Shown here piece by piece: positions 11,101 to 26,100 of a DNA stretch of 64,000 bases. The position numbers and the translations under genes are program-made. The notes beneath the pieces were generated by a model. It had not been told where the DNA came from. It searched no databases and saw only the letters and a program-made list of their open reading frames with translations. The DNA is from Plutella xylostella (Eukaryota; Arthropoda; Insecta; Lepidoptera; Plutellidae), in the NCBI RefSeq assembly GCF_932276165.1, contig NC_063986.1, forward strand, positions 4,476,501 to 4,540,500. Reading direction: 5' to 3'. Numbering within the stretch: the stretch's first letter is position 1; the number at the start of each line of letters is the position of its first letter.

Positions 11101-14100
11101 TCGGGGAAAACGAAAACGAAAAGAATTAGAATTTATAACGAGTTTGATTGCGGGCGATTGGAAATAGAACTGTCAACTGAGTTTTAAAGTCAATTTAAGT
11201 GCAGGGGTGGGCTAAAGTAAATTGATATAGGATATAGAGTTCAGCGTTAACTATTATCATGTAGTAAATTCGTCGTGAGTATACCATTTACATTTGTAAC
11301 GAAAAAAAAGATGCTTCCCCATACCAAAATGGTTGTTTACGTGACACTGTATGGGGAGTAGATGTTTTTTTAGGGAATATCCCATGGTCATCATAACAAA
11401 AGTTGTTCAGAATGAAAAGCTCTGTGACATACTTCCAGATGTGCACCTATGAAAGACTCACCCTGTATTATAAGTAATTCTATTCTATTCTCTGTGGGGG
11501 TGTAAGTACCTGCACCTGGCTCTCTCGAATGGAACCGTTGTGCATATCCCCAAGGTCTAAACTGCCTTCCTAAGCTTGGACCATTTTCCCACCACGCTGG
11601 TCCACTGCGGGTTGGTGGGTTCACATATCTAGATTTGCTAGATCTAGATATGCAGGTTTCCTCACGATGTTTTCCTTCACTGTAAGAGCGATGGTATACA
11701 TTGTACTTAAGTTAAAAGAACTCATTGGTACATGTCAGCGCCGGGAACCCGCATCTCTGGCTTGAGAAGCGGGAGCTTACCCGACTGAGCTACCACCGCT
11801 CCAAGTACTTCTAATATTTTCAGACATTACCGATTTTTTCCGTTCTTAGTGTTACGTAGATATGATTCAATGGATAGAAAGGATTTGATGAATGACAGGT
11901 TAATGAGTCCCCATTTACCCGTTTGATCCTGGATGAGGCGTTCCGATGGTTAACTTCATAGCTCAGAAGCACCCAAGAGAAAACACTAAATTGCCTGTTA
12001 ACATAAGTTGAGTGAATTGTAGCCGACCCGAGCGGATATTTTAATATTATTTCATTTTATATTTATGGAAAACTTAGAGCGGCAAACAGTTGAATAGTAT
12101 TTAAAGAGTAAAACTGATATCCAATTATCAGTTTTCACGGTTTAGTAAAAACAAAAGGTTGAACTTGCACACTCGTACTGTGTCATAGAACAACGCAGAC
12201 TCGGGTTACTCAATGTACTGTATAAGCCAACAGCACTTAACAAATTTTAAACAGTCACATGTAAAAAATAACTATCTGATTTTCCAATCCATCGCAATCA
12301 GATATAAAGTCAATTTAATCATCGGGTTTACCTTAAAAGGTTTAGGTTTATCGTTTGATAAATTGCAATAAATAAATTGTTTCGCATTGTATATCCTGCT
12401 AATACATATTGTAAATGCGATGAATGGCGACCGAATGGCGTAGTGGTTAGTAACCCTGACTACTGAGCAGAAGGTCCCGGGTTCGATTCCCGGCTGGGGC
12501 AGATATTTGTTTAAAGACAGATATTTGTACTCGGGTCTTGGGTGTTGATATTTATATTTAGTATCTATCTATCTATGTATTTGTGTAGATATATCAGCTG
12601 TCCCATAACACAGGTTCTGCCTAGCTTGGGGTCGGATGGCCGTGTGTGAGAAGTCCCCACATATTATTATTAAATGCGAAAGTCTGCAAAGGATGCTTGT
12701 TACTCTTTCAGGTGAAAATTACTGGACATATTTTTATGGAATTTTGTATTCAAGAAGCTGAAACCCTGCAGTAACGTATAGCTTATCCCGGAATTCCCAC
12801 GGGAAAACTGTACGTCAAAGCGTACAGTAGCAATAGTAAGGTTTACTATCAAAACTTTGAGGCATGCACAGGACACCGTTGCAATGGTTGATCAAAAAAT
12901 ATACTAGCACAGTTTTTTTTTTGCGCAAAACGGACTAGGTACAAAATTCTTTTGAAATCCACCACAACGACAACAGAATGGCGCTTCAAAGCAAATCACA
13001 CACTACAGGAACAGGATGCAATATTGATGGCATCCTAACTACCGTTTGTGGGATCCGTGTGTCGCCAACCTCAGAGTAATCGGCAAAGAACAGCAACGCA
13101 AGAATAAAACCATACGGATCGGGCTATCCGTTTTCAAAAACATCCTTTCCCATGACACCCGCTTCAATACAACATTTTTTCAAATTTCCACTAAATTTTT
13201 ACTTCCGAAAGGGAATAAAAGAGAAACTAAAGAACCACTCGTGTATTTTTACGCAAGTGCAATTTTGAAATCAGTCCCGAGGTGTATAATGTAAAGTTTT
13301 CTCTTCCTTATTAACTTTTATACGACCAAAATGAAGAGCAAAAATCAAATAAGTATTTTAATTTTCAGAAATAAATAAAATGTATGTAATTGGTACATTA
13401 ATTTTTTTATAGCAATAGTAGGTAACATAGGAAAATCTAACACAACAAGCAAGTTGATAATACTCGTATATTTATTATAAACTTCAATATTGTTGTAAAA
13501 CTTTGCTCTCATAAGCTTTTTTCTGCAAGCTTACGTTTTGACGGTTCAGTGGCAGTCATTTTTACGACTATCCTAAAATGCCAACGCACTTTTTTTATTA
13601 AGTTCTTTGCTAGAACATGTCTGTATTTTTACTGATACAAACCTACATAACATAACCCATCTCTGACTCGCGCCGAATTTTACAACCAGTGATACTTTCT
13701 TACAATTGAAAGTAAAAAATATGGAGGTGAAAATACCTACTTATTCATTCAGTCATATGTGTTTTTGTAAGTAAGTACCATAAATCATTGAATTTTATTA
13801 CTTACCTCTATAAGAACTTACAACGTATAAAAACAAAAAACAATATGTCGTAGTTTTTTTGTCGTTAACGTTAAATGTGATTCATTGTTACTCTTCTACT
13901 AGTAAACAAATAAAGCCATTAGACCATGAACTTCTGAAACTAATGCACGTCCATTAAGGAATAGGTAAAACGAACTAAATGCCTTTATTTGTAAACAAGA
14001 AACAACTATGTAGGTATGTCAATAACTTTATTACGTTACATAATGTTTCTTTTTTTCCGTTAGCTACTAACACATACAGTCACACACACACAGTATTAAC

Positions 14101-17100
14101 CCGCCAGTGGTGACGTATATGTCTGTGAGACCGGGTGGTTCGAAAAAGTCGAATAACTTTCTCACTAGCCATCGATTTTTGTTGTGATTTCGGGTAGCTG
14201 CCTCATTTCCCATCCCCCATCGTCAGTCCACCCCGCGACGGTGACTCGTGCGCAGGTTTCGGAGTTTTGGCGCCAACCCGGTGCGTGAGACCGGGGTCAC
14301 CGACTATGTAAGTCAAATTTAAAGATGTTTTTTAAATTTTTCATACATTTTTTTTATTTTTCTTGACTGTATTTTTGTTTTGTGATTGTAAATTTCATGA
14401 TTGAACTATTTTTAATAGATAGTTGTAGGTATTTATACAAATATAAGTACTTAATAGATTTCAATAAGTTTTTACAGTAATATCAGCTAGTTTCAGCATG
14501 TCCTTGAAAATGACGACGGAGATAGCTGGACCTTCAAAAAATTGTCAATGTTATGAATGTGGATAGCGAAAATAACAGAAAAATTTGATATATTTGTCAC
14601 AAAATGTAAGAAATATATGTGTTACGACCATGTAAGTGCCTTTTTGCAGAGACTGTTTGGCTGTGGAGAAACAATGACTTTTAGTGTATTATTATTATAT
14701 TTTTTTTGGTAGAAGTATATAAATTTTTGTTTTTTCTTATGAAGTTCGTAGTGTTATAAAACTATAAAAGGTGGACTTAGTTATAAAAAATTACATAATT
14801 GTTGTATTTTTTTAATTTTTAAGATGATAGGTGAAAAATTATGTAAATATTAAGTGTTCTAAGTACCATGGTAAAAGGACTAATAAACGAGCCGTGATTT
14901 ATGATAATGCTTTGTTTTATTGTCAAACAAATACTTATCTTTAAAATTAAACTAATTTTAAGTAGCATGTGTAGTTAATTAAGTAAAAAAAATAAGTTTG
15001 AAAATCCCGGTGCGTGAGACCGGCGTCACCAACGATGTAAGTCAAATTCACGTCACCACTGGCGGGTTAATAAAATGACATTAAAATTCCCTACATAAGT
15101 ACCTACTTCCTGATCCCATTCCAACGGTTCTTAGAACTCACAGCGAATTCAAAGGAACCGAGCTCGTTAGTGTTGTCCATAAAATAAAAAAGAGGTCGAA
15201 CAAAAAATGTAAGACAAATCCTTTTCCCCTCGGAATAAGGGTCAGAAAATAAAATATTTTCCCCAACACTCCTCATGTCCGCCCGAAGGAAACCCTTTGT
15301 TTCTTCAGCCCTCTGATTCGTAGATACTGAAGAAGCTAAAAATTACAGTTTTGTTTAGACAACGTTGGACGATCGTTGAATACTGATAACGTTGCTGAGC
15401 TATTAATTAAATTTGTATGGTAGTTATGTATACCACATTATTTAATTTTATGTATTTCAAAAAAAGGAATATGAATGACAAAAAAGTCATGTCTTGAAGC
15501 GTGTGTCTCATCACCGACAACCCCTTTAAATCACACCTAGGCACTTTCAGTGCAAAACCCTTGACAAATCTGCCAAATAAACATCATCTATCGCATATAA
15601 ACGGGGTTAAAAAGGGATCTGTCAGAAACTGTGCCATCTGACAGTCACAAAGTTATTCATCCCAGCATCCATCAATATTTGAGACATCTATCTCATTTCT
15701 TCCATGCTGCAGGGTTGATGGCATAGTTAGATAGGGAAATGAGGGAAGTATAAAAATAACAGGCTGAGGACAGTGACATGACTATATGACACTTCTTGGG
15801 AGAAGCCTATATTATAGAATTTAGTCTGGGTTATAATTTATAGCGAAGAGATGGGTTCTAGAATGCAAGCCTTACCCTTGGAACCATAATTATGTGGGAA
15901 CTTGTAATTGGCTAGTAGCTGTTTACCTGAATATGTTCATAGCTGTAAGTTCTCCAAATATTAGGTATAAAAAAAATACTAACTTAACCCAGTTTATAAA
16001 TAAAAAACCGGCCAAGTGCGAGTCGGGCTCGCGCACAAAGGGTTCCGTAGCTTAAATCAACCTATCTCAAAAACTATAAGAGATACTTTGATCAAACCAA
16101 AAATCGTTGAAAGAGTTAATTAGCATGCATCACCTCTATTTTTTTTAGAATTTTATACCCCGTAGTTATAAAAATAGAGGGGGGGGGACATACTTTTTAC
16201 GACTTTGAGAGCTGATATCTCAAAAACCGTTCACTTTAAGAAAAATGTTTTTTAGAAAACTTTATATCATTTTAAAAGACCTTTCCATTGATACCCCACA
16301 CGGGTATGTACATCGAAAAAAAAAATTTCATCCCTCAGTTACATGTATGGGGGGCCCCACCCCCAATTCTTTTTTTTACTATTTAGTGTCATATTTTTGT
16401 AGCGGTTCATACAACACATATTCCCATCAAATTTCATCACTGTAGTACTTATAGTTTCCGAGTAAATCGGCTGTGACAGACGGACAGACGGACAGACGGA
16501 CAGACGGACAGACGGACAGACGGACAGACGGACATGACGAAACTATAAGGGTTCCGTTTTTGCCATTTTGGCTACGGAACCCTAAAAAGGCACGTTCCAG
16601 ACAAAATAGACTTTGCATTCAACAGAAACAAGAAGCCAGATACAATTAATTGCTTCGCAAAGCAAGGTCTACCAATTCCAAAGTTTTATTAGCAAGACAT
16701 TCTAGCCGAAAATGCAAATAGGTTCCGTGTACTGTACAGTCAAATTAAGAAAAAGTTAACAGGGAGTCTTCGACTTAACGCATATAAAATGAAACAATGA
16801 ATAATATCCCTCAGGTTGTAGGTACTTAGTAAAAGACCTATACTAAGCCGAAAGTGGGTGACTTAAAAGTGACTCTGAACAACGCGGACTCGGGTGTAAT
16901 ATTTTTGGTTCTACAACTGTCTAATAAGTCATTCGAGAAATAAAAACTTCTTTATACACTCACCGTCAACCACTCACAAAATGCCGACAGCAAACAAACC
17001 AAATTTTTAAACATTAAATTTAAAATTTAAACCAAATATTACCAATTTAAGTTGCTAATATCCTGATACAATATGCAGAAGGCGTCATTAAGCTAGCCTT

Positions 17101-20100
17101 TTCCGTTTAGGAGTAATTTGATGCTTTTCTTATTGGGACCTTTTCATTGCCCGTGAGTGTAACTTAGTTTTTTGGCACACTGTACTGTACAAGACACAAA
17201 TTTAATTCAATTGTGTAAACAGGGAAACTTTCGCCAAAATTACCGTTTTTACTTAGATAAGCTTAAATGTATTTAAGCTACTCAGCAACACTTTGTCTAA
17301 GTAAAAGACGGGGTTAAGGTATTTTCTGTTGTTCTACAAATACCAACAAGGGTCAGCCACCTTTGCGAACAGATGGTGCTAAGTGGAATAAATGCATGTA
17401 CTGGTTGGATATAATACTTTTATATCCTGTTCATAGAATTTTTATTTATGTATGTTTTACGACACAAAAACTATGGTATTATTAGATTAGTGATCATCAG
17501 AATCTATAATTGTCTCATATACGCTTACAACATAGCTCCCAAACGAATGGAATTAATATAGGTAGGTATAAGGTATATATGGAATTATAAAAAATAAATG
17601 TGGGCACGAAAAAATGTTATGGTACTCAGATATTCACATTAAAACTAATTGATTTTTGCGACAAACAAAGGAGATTGAATTATAATGTTAAATAGGAAAG
17701 GCTTTATTCGGAGCCGCAAATAAATTGATTGATCGCGAAAAAGACATTAATCGATAACCCAGAATACCATTTGATTGATGTTTTATTTTTGTTATATAGG
17801 GCATTTATTTATAGATATTTACAAGGTGAAATATCATCAGTGAACTTCGGTGATGGTCCCATTCTGAAAGTTTATCTAGCTTCTTCTAAATACATACTAC
17901 ATAGTTTCATGAATACTAGACTTAGACTGGTTTATCACCGTGGTGAAAGGATTGGCCCGTCAGAAGTAAACATTGCTGTCTATCCTAGGTGCGTTTACCC
18001 ATAATGAAAATGCAATTTCAGAAAAAAATACCACAAAGAAAGACATACTACTTTTGTAAAACCGAAATTTACTACAACGGTTTTATTTTGTACAGTGAAA
18101 ATATTTTTTACTTAATTTTTATGATGAAGTTACAATTATATTGATTTCCACGAATAAAATAGAGCAAACGAAACACAAAATAATCTAGTAATTACTTTCT
18201 CATTTAGGGGTTCCAGGAAATAAGTCTTTGTTAATGAACATTCGCAATTATGTAACAAACAGTTGATTTTGATGTTATTTATTTTCAATAAATACCTGAT
18301 TTACTTAATTATTAAATTGGCTTTGATTTTTTATTCTCATCTACTTTCTATCACGAAAATATAAACATCATTATAAATGTTAAAACCCGCACATCGCCCG
18401 AATTCTCTTTACTAAAGAGAGAACAATCATAACGACATAAATCTACTAACCAAAATTAAAAACCTTCGATATTCAACACTAAAAGAGGCATACCTTTTGA
18501 ACGACTAAGCAAATTTTTATAAAATTATTATAATGTCTAAACATACATACTCAAAATAACATTATCTATGATCTGAAAAAAACGTAACGAAAATAGTTTT
18601 TGCCGTTTATGAGCTACGCTGCCTGTCTACCAAAAACAGATACACAAACACACAGACACGCCTCTTTTTGCGTCTCTAGTTATGGGCAGACACACCACAG
18701 GGTTCAGACAAAGCACCAGTTTGCAGCCGCCGAAAACTGAAAGATGTGAAATTTTCGATCTCTGTGTCTCAGGAGGTTAAAATAATCTTACTTCTTCCTG
18801 GAAATGTTGGAGACTTGGAGTTCAACAAGCGCACTTCCTTCTTATTTTCAGCCTACTATCTTAACTCTTGCACCCTCTATAAACTTATAAAACAAAACAA
18901 TCTTACTTCTTCCGGTAAGTGTCGGAGTAGAGCAGGCTGGGCAGCGCCAGCAGCCGAATAGTTGAAGAAGGAGATCGATCGTAATGATATACCTACTCCA
19001 AATATAATAAAACTAACCAACGCAGCGTAAAAAACTTATATTTGATACTAAACTACCAAGATCGAGATGAGTAGCATAGACTGAAGTAGGCCTACACCTT
19101 TGAGGTTGAGAATGGCTAAGAAAAAGAAGAAAGACATATGATACTAAAAGTCGCATAACTTTTGAACGGCTGAGTCGATTTTGATGCAGTATAGCTCAGA
19201 ATATTTATAATAACATTATCTATCACCTGAAATAATCTAAGCAACAATCGGTTAAGCCGTTTACGAGCTACGCTACCACAAACATATACACAAACACACA
19301 TACACGCTACACAATCTTACTTCTTCCGGTAAGTGTCGGAGTAGAGCAGGCTGGGCAGCGCCAGCAGCGCGCTGGCGGCCCACACGGAGAGCAGCGCCGA
19401 GCGCGCCACGCGCCGCGACAGCCGGTGCTGCAGCGGCTTCACTATCGCCACGTATCTGAAACAAGCAGCAAAGGGGTTAGCACCACCGACACATTAAATA
19501 AATATGTGGGGACATCTCAAACACGGCCTTCCGACCCCAAGCTAGGCAGCAGAGGCTGTAATATGGGTATCTGTCAGTTGATATGTTTGAAAGTAAACGC
19601 ATAAAGCTTTATAAGTACATATTTATGCAGACAGTATTTAGCTTTGTTTGCGATTCTCTATCTTGGTCGTTCATTGCTTATCGAGGCCCTAACATAACAT
19701 TAACTTGACTAAGTTAAAAATACTTAGATAATAATGTAGGTATTCCGGCCCGTAGTCAGAATATCAGAGACAGTTCAGGAAATTAAAAACCTAATGAGGG
19801 TCAAAAATACAGAGTGGCAGCGGAAAATTTCATTTTAAATTATTATACTTACTTACGAAGAAAATATTCAATATATTTTTGATTTTGTTTGCTAGCCTCT
19901 AGGATGTATTAACATTATGTTTGCGATATAACGACGCAATAAATATGGGTACTTTTAATACAAGAGTTTATTAGAATGCGGTCAAGGGCGTGTCGGGCCA
20001 GCGGTACGGAACCAGTAAATGTTATGGAAGTAATAAAGCCTGTACCTAAATCGTAAATCTGACACGGTTTGAATCTTAAGTAGGCCTACCATAAATAACT

Positions 20101-23100
20101 TTTTTGCTTACACTTGGGAATTTTTGTATTTCAGAGTAGGTATAATAGTATGTTTACTGGATGATTTGTGAGATCGTCGTTTGTTTTTAATATCCATAGG
20201 GAATTAGATTTCAATTGATTGATCTAGGCACCTTCTTTTTTAATTCCCAAATCTTATTAACTGTGAATTACTAATAAAAAACATTCATCAGTTTTTGTCT
20301 ACTTCATTTTATGTTCATGGACTTCATCAGATAATTTTTTTTTTGATTCATCTTTAAACAACTTTACTTCTCAAGATAACATAACTCAGATAAATAGTAT
20401 TTTTTATTGTTCATATTAACCTTTTCGTTACCCTAATTTATTCATCTTGATATGTTACTTATAAACCCTTTTATGTACTCTCTTACACAATATTTTAATT
20501 ACTACTTTTGTAAGTACGTTTAAAATAAGCGGCTACTCATTAAAATCCTATCTTTCAGGTAGAAATAAACCTGCTTGGAGAGTCAGACTTTTGTCGCAAA
20601 ACTAAAAGGGTCGTGGGACGATTATAGTTAGCTGTAGTTGGTTCTTGGAACTGTACTAGTTTACATCTAAGAGCAATTTAAGAGACCAAAAATCTTGAGG
20701 AACCCTAGAATTATTGCGGTCGTGGAAGTTTCAGCGCTGAAACTTAGGTACTGCTGTTAATTAACATTTTGTTTTGAGGAAAAATCACGATAAGCACTTC
20801 AATTTATAAAAAGCTAGTTTAGTTTAGCTAGTGTAATTAAACTATTTTAAACCTCAAAAAAACATAGAGATCAAAAAATATAATTAGGTACAAGGACAAC
20901 AATCCTAACTAATATTATAAATGTGAAAGTAACTGTGTCTGTCTATCTGTCTCTTTCACGCTAAAACTAGTGAACGGATTTGAATTAAATTTGTTATGCA
21001 TATGGTCTAGACCCTGAAAAAGACAATAGGCTACTTTTTATCCCGGAACTCCCACGGGAAAACTTTTTAAGGCGAAGCGAAGCTCGCGGGAACTTCAATA
21101 TTTTAAACGTGCTACAACGTGGCTACGTCGTAGGCGTTCGTAGCACTGCTACGAAAACTGTAGCACGTAACTTTTATTTATTACAAAATTACCTAAATGG
21201 CATTGTGCAACTAAAGTTTAGTCCGATTTAATTTATGCTAATGAATACCTTTGTAATTATTGAACCCCAGCTGCTGCTAATCACTTATATAAATTGCGAA
21301 ATTTATCTTAACCTTTGTAGCTGAAGACAGCTACCACGCAAACCCGACATTTACAAAGTAAGTGATGATGATCACCAGATTAAAAAAAACCACCATCTGT
21401 AGAGAAAAAAATATAACAGTTTTACGTATTCTATTTTTAAAATGTGAAAAAGAGGTAATTATTCATATAATAATTCACAAACCAAAAAGATAAACACTGT
21501 ACGGGTCGCTCGCTATAAAGAGATTATGTTCTTTAGCAAATTCGCTAGGAATTAAAACGGATAAGGAAGAAAATCATTACTTTATATTATAGAATAAAAT
21601 GATCCTATTATGCCTGGAGTGTTTTAAGTGTTTTGCTAAAGATAATGTTTATTATTTTTCCTGTAGTATATTGAACCATTTAAAGCAGAGTCTGGTCATG
21701 GAAGACGTTGAAACACTAAAGAATTTAACCTAAATAGGTAAATCATAAAATAATCTAAATTATTGCCGGTGTATGGATCTAGGTTTTTTGATTTTTATTA
21801 CACGTAATATATTATTATGTATTTCACTGCACTGTCTCTAACTAATTTATTAAGTATTAGGTACATTTAATTTTACTTTTTTTATAAATTATATGATGCT
21901 TTGTTAATTTCTTAGCATTTAGCTTTCAATTTCAATAATAATGTATTTATACTTGCTACGAGAAAAAGCCTCAATAAAATTTCACTCTCATAATAAAATA
22001 CATGGTTAGCTAACAACTGCTTAATTTTGTAGATATTGACTTAAAAAATATCACAGCAGTCCAAATAAATATTACAGTAAGCAAGTTAACAAAGCCAAAA
22101 AGAGTTAGTTAATCAAAACTTTTTGGTTAGAAATTTCAAAATGAGTAAAAATTATATTACAAAGGTCCGCTCTTACATCTCATTTAGTACGAAGGGTCAA
22201 GACTTCTGGGTCCCTACTTAACCCTTTTGTCCGCTTTGTTGTTGGTCAAGTCAAGAGAGTGTCACTTCAGGCAGACCAATGCGTTTTACTGTAAGTAAAA
22301 TGTTATTTTAACCAGCGAAATAAAGATATTTTAATGTGGACAAAATGTTACCGTCAGTTTTCCTAGAAATTTCCTCTACACACAGATGTTTTAAAAGCAA
22401 TTATACCCTCTTTACGTAATAACTTGAAGGTGATAAATTCCGTTGAATGTTATAATTTAGTCAGGAACATTAACTTTTTGTGTCCCCTTAAAATTGGTCG
22501 GCTAATTGACAAATGTTTAATTTTAGATTGAATTTCTAATTACGGATTAGCTTTAATACCTTCAGGTTATACGCTTACTGACTCTTAATGTTTGTTTTTT
22601 AAATCTTGTTTTTCAATTTTATTTAAGTATTTATGTACTGTTGATGATATGCTCGCGACCTATCACGTGAGTACAAATGTACAGCAAAAAGCGGGTGACT
22701 CGCTTGCGAGTCACCTCTGACTACGTATTCGGGGATTACAGTCGTGAGCATGTATGTATGTTGATGATAGTGCTACTATTTAGTGTACTTTTTTGCTTCC
22801 GTAGTTTAACTAATCTTCGATTTCGATAAGGCAGCTCTAATATCGTTTTTACTCACTCAAGTGACACCCAACCACACGCAAAGCGCCTAGAGACAACGCC
22901 GCAAAGACAACAATAAACATTTGGCTAGTAATAACAAGATGCGTTACATTTTACGACTAACATACTTTTTCCCATAATGTCGGTTATAAATGTCTGTCTG
23001 TATACAGACGGCAGCACTCGTGAGATTTGTAAAATTACACGGCCAGGCTACATTACATTGGTTGGGAACTTAGATTAACAATGAGAACGAGATGGTGTAT

Positions 23101-26100
23101 CGCACATAAAATCAAAGAAAAAAACTGTCCGCATTTCTGTTTACTGTCTAAGGGTCAATTCAGACGTACCACAACCACACCACAGCCACAACCACAACCA
23201 CACCACAACCACGCCGTGTGGTCGGGCGTATATTTTGTATTGAAAATGAATAATCCAATTTACACGTGCCACATTTTGCCGTTGTTATCGACCACCTGTG
23301 TAATACGACCACATCGCAACCACATCGCAACGGCAACGACGCCACGCGGCGGTGGCACCGCGGCCACCTCTTCTCCGTATTAACTGCACACGACGACGTG
23401 GTTACCACATCGCAACGACAGCGACAACACAACCACATCGACATTTTGTCGCTGCCACAACGCAACTGCAAAAAGTCGCTGCCACTCTATTCACACGTAA
23501 CCACAGCTTGACCACATTATGTCGCTGCGACGTGGTGTGGTTGTGGTACGTGTGAATTGACGCTAACCGTTTTGAGTTCATCTAATGACAATTGACAACC
23601 ATTGCACTAATTAATAAATTCACAAGCCTTATCATCATCAGCCAATAATCATCCACTGCTGGACACAGGCCTCTCCCAAGGAGCGCCACAACACTCGGTC
23701 CTCGGCCTTCCTCATCCAACCACTATACCCGCCACCCGCCTAAGGTCGTCAGTCCAGCGGGCAGGAGGGCTTCCCACGCTGCGTTTGCCTGTTCGTGGTC
23801 TCCACTCGAGAACTCGTCTACCCCAAAGGTTATCGGTTCTTCGGCAGATATGACCAGCCCACTGCCACTTCAGCTTGCATATTTTGACAGCTATGTCGGT
23901 AACCTTAGTCCACAAGTCTTATATTCGAACTAATTAAAAATAAGAGTTCAGGTGGTAGAAGAGGGGTGTTATTTGTTGAGACATTTCTTTTACACTGACA
24001 CTCCATCTTCTTCGTATCTTCTCAATCTAAGGCTAGGAAAGACGAGCCTTTCGGGCAAGGATATGATCATGTTTCTTGTGCTGTGTATTCGAGCAGAGTA
24101 TATCACCGTCTTTAAGACATTTGGCCGCCGAGAAAATGTACGGTTGATGAAAAAATATGTATTTCATCACGACATAGCACGAGTATCAAGTTAATTATGA
24201 GAAACACAGTCTGACAAGACAGACAGTCGCACAATCTGGGTAAAATTGTAATAACTTTTTCCACGAATAAAAAAATTGTATGAATAGGTACTCTTTACAA
24301 CTCAAAAATCCTATGGAATAGGTACTGAAATCCAAGAGCGAAATTGTATAATTAGGCTCGCGTGTAAATGCTACTACCTATATATCTTTATATAATGTGA
24401 TAGGCACAAACTTTATTAGTTAACTTATACATTGGTAAGCCGAGCTACAAGTTATATTTAAGTGCAAAACTTCGTACAACCTTAGTATTAGTTTCTACTC
24501 GAAGCAAGCAGCCTTAACAGCAGTAAAACATATTGACAGCACCTGGTATGGACGGAGTTTTATGTAATAAATAAAATTAATATTGTAATAAAATATGGAA
24601 GGAAGGGTATCGGGCCAATTTATTTCTGAACATGAATAGCCCAATCGAGTTCAATCAATAAACAACAGAGTTGAAGAGCGTGAGAGCGGAATCCAATTTT
24701 TTTAACCGACATTGAAAAAAGGAGGAGGTACTTCATTAGTCTGTAAGTATGTATTTTAGTGAAATGTGTTCTTAACTATCGCACCTATAATCATGGTGAT
24801 TTATGCTGAGGCCCAAGTTTTGTATTAAAAACTCTTAAGTCATATTCAATAGTTTTATAATTATAACGATACCTACATGTTAACCACATGACAGGAGTCA
24901 GGAAGGCCAAGTTTTCCCCATTATGAAGACTAATAATTTATGTAAATATGTACACAGTACATCTAACTCAAACCTAAATGACGAACCGCCCCGGGACCGT
25001 TGGCGTTTTGTTTAATTATGGGACTATCGCTTTAAATCCGACAGGAGCTGTCTAATTAATTAATTCCCATTTAACTAATCCCAATATTCAGAATAAGAAG
25101 GTATGAAAGAATGCCTTTTCAGCAGACCTGTGGGTGTAAAAATTACGCTATCACTGTATGAAACATAATTTCACAGACAACGTTTAAATACACACAGTTG
25201 TCTTCTCCTTGTCCGTGTCGGTGACAATCACAAAGCTGGTGTAAGATTTGTCTCCGTGGTGAAACGGTTCGGCAATCAAAACCGCATCAGGGCGGTTATA
25301 CACTCTGTACTGACGAAAAACGAACAAATGAGAGCTGTCGTGCAATCGCCACGTTTAATACAGCGAGATAGACTCGAGGTTCCCACAGCAGCGCACCGAA
25401 ACCTCGCTTTTCGTCATATAGGGTGACCCCCAGCTTTGCAATTCTGTAAAATCAGACATCTCACTTCGATATTCATTCTCCCTTCACCTTTCACTTCACG
25501 TATGTCATCTCATACATTATTTGCCAAAATCTCGAAATTGCGGAAATTACAGAATGCCAATTTCAAAACTTACTCCGGATTCAGAATCGAGTTATGACAA
25601 TTAGCTTTATAGAATCGCACGGCAGTGCACGTTGATCACCCAGTGCAAAAGACGTGTCTCATTTTGTGCAGCCAAGATATTGTAAAACCAGCACAAATGA
25701 TAGCGATACCAAGAGGTAAAATAATACAATTATACCCTTAGTGTGAAATCGTGGCATCGTCTTTCTATACGTAAACCCACTAAGCCTGTTGCCTGAGCTT
25801 CTCGCTCAAAGATTGATGTGCTTAATTAGATCTATTCCGTCGTGACCCTATTAGTTGGGGGTTGTCGCACGCTATTTATCACTCTTTCATGACATTACGT
25901 CGATAAACGAAGCTTATTATGTTGGTGCCTTTTAACTCGGTATTGGCAGTATGAGAAGAGGCGTTTGCAATATATTAATTGAATTTGAAGATATTAGTCA
26001 AGTAACGAAGAGTTAGGTTCATAGACAGATTTAAGTATTTTAGCATTTTGAATACGTTACATTATGGGAAAGAAAAGCTGTACAACGGGTTGACGATTGA

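Larger units (their letters stand above)
19571..22640 (-). other. Receptor intron 3, right of exon 4
   Basis: AT-rich intron apart from the repeat at 20905-21100 and the inverted CGTAGC block at 21100-21175. No coding exon was recognised. Confidence 0.5.

Noticed and set aside
12429..12505. tRNA gene candidate
   Set aside because: It has A and B boxes, but the acceptor stem does not pair and a SINE body with (ATT)n tail follows. The same applies to the tRNA-like heads at 33270-33346, 37365-37435 and 46360-46424.
17729..18004. 91-codon ORF in intron 4
   Set aside because: No motif and intron-like base use; probably a chance open frame.
23081..23555. Overlapping ORFs of 67-103 codons on both strands
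   Set aside because: They read through the CCACAAC-rich MITE and consist of repetitive Pro/Gln/His/Thr or Val/Cys/Arg runs.
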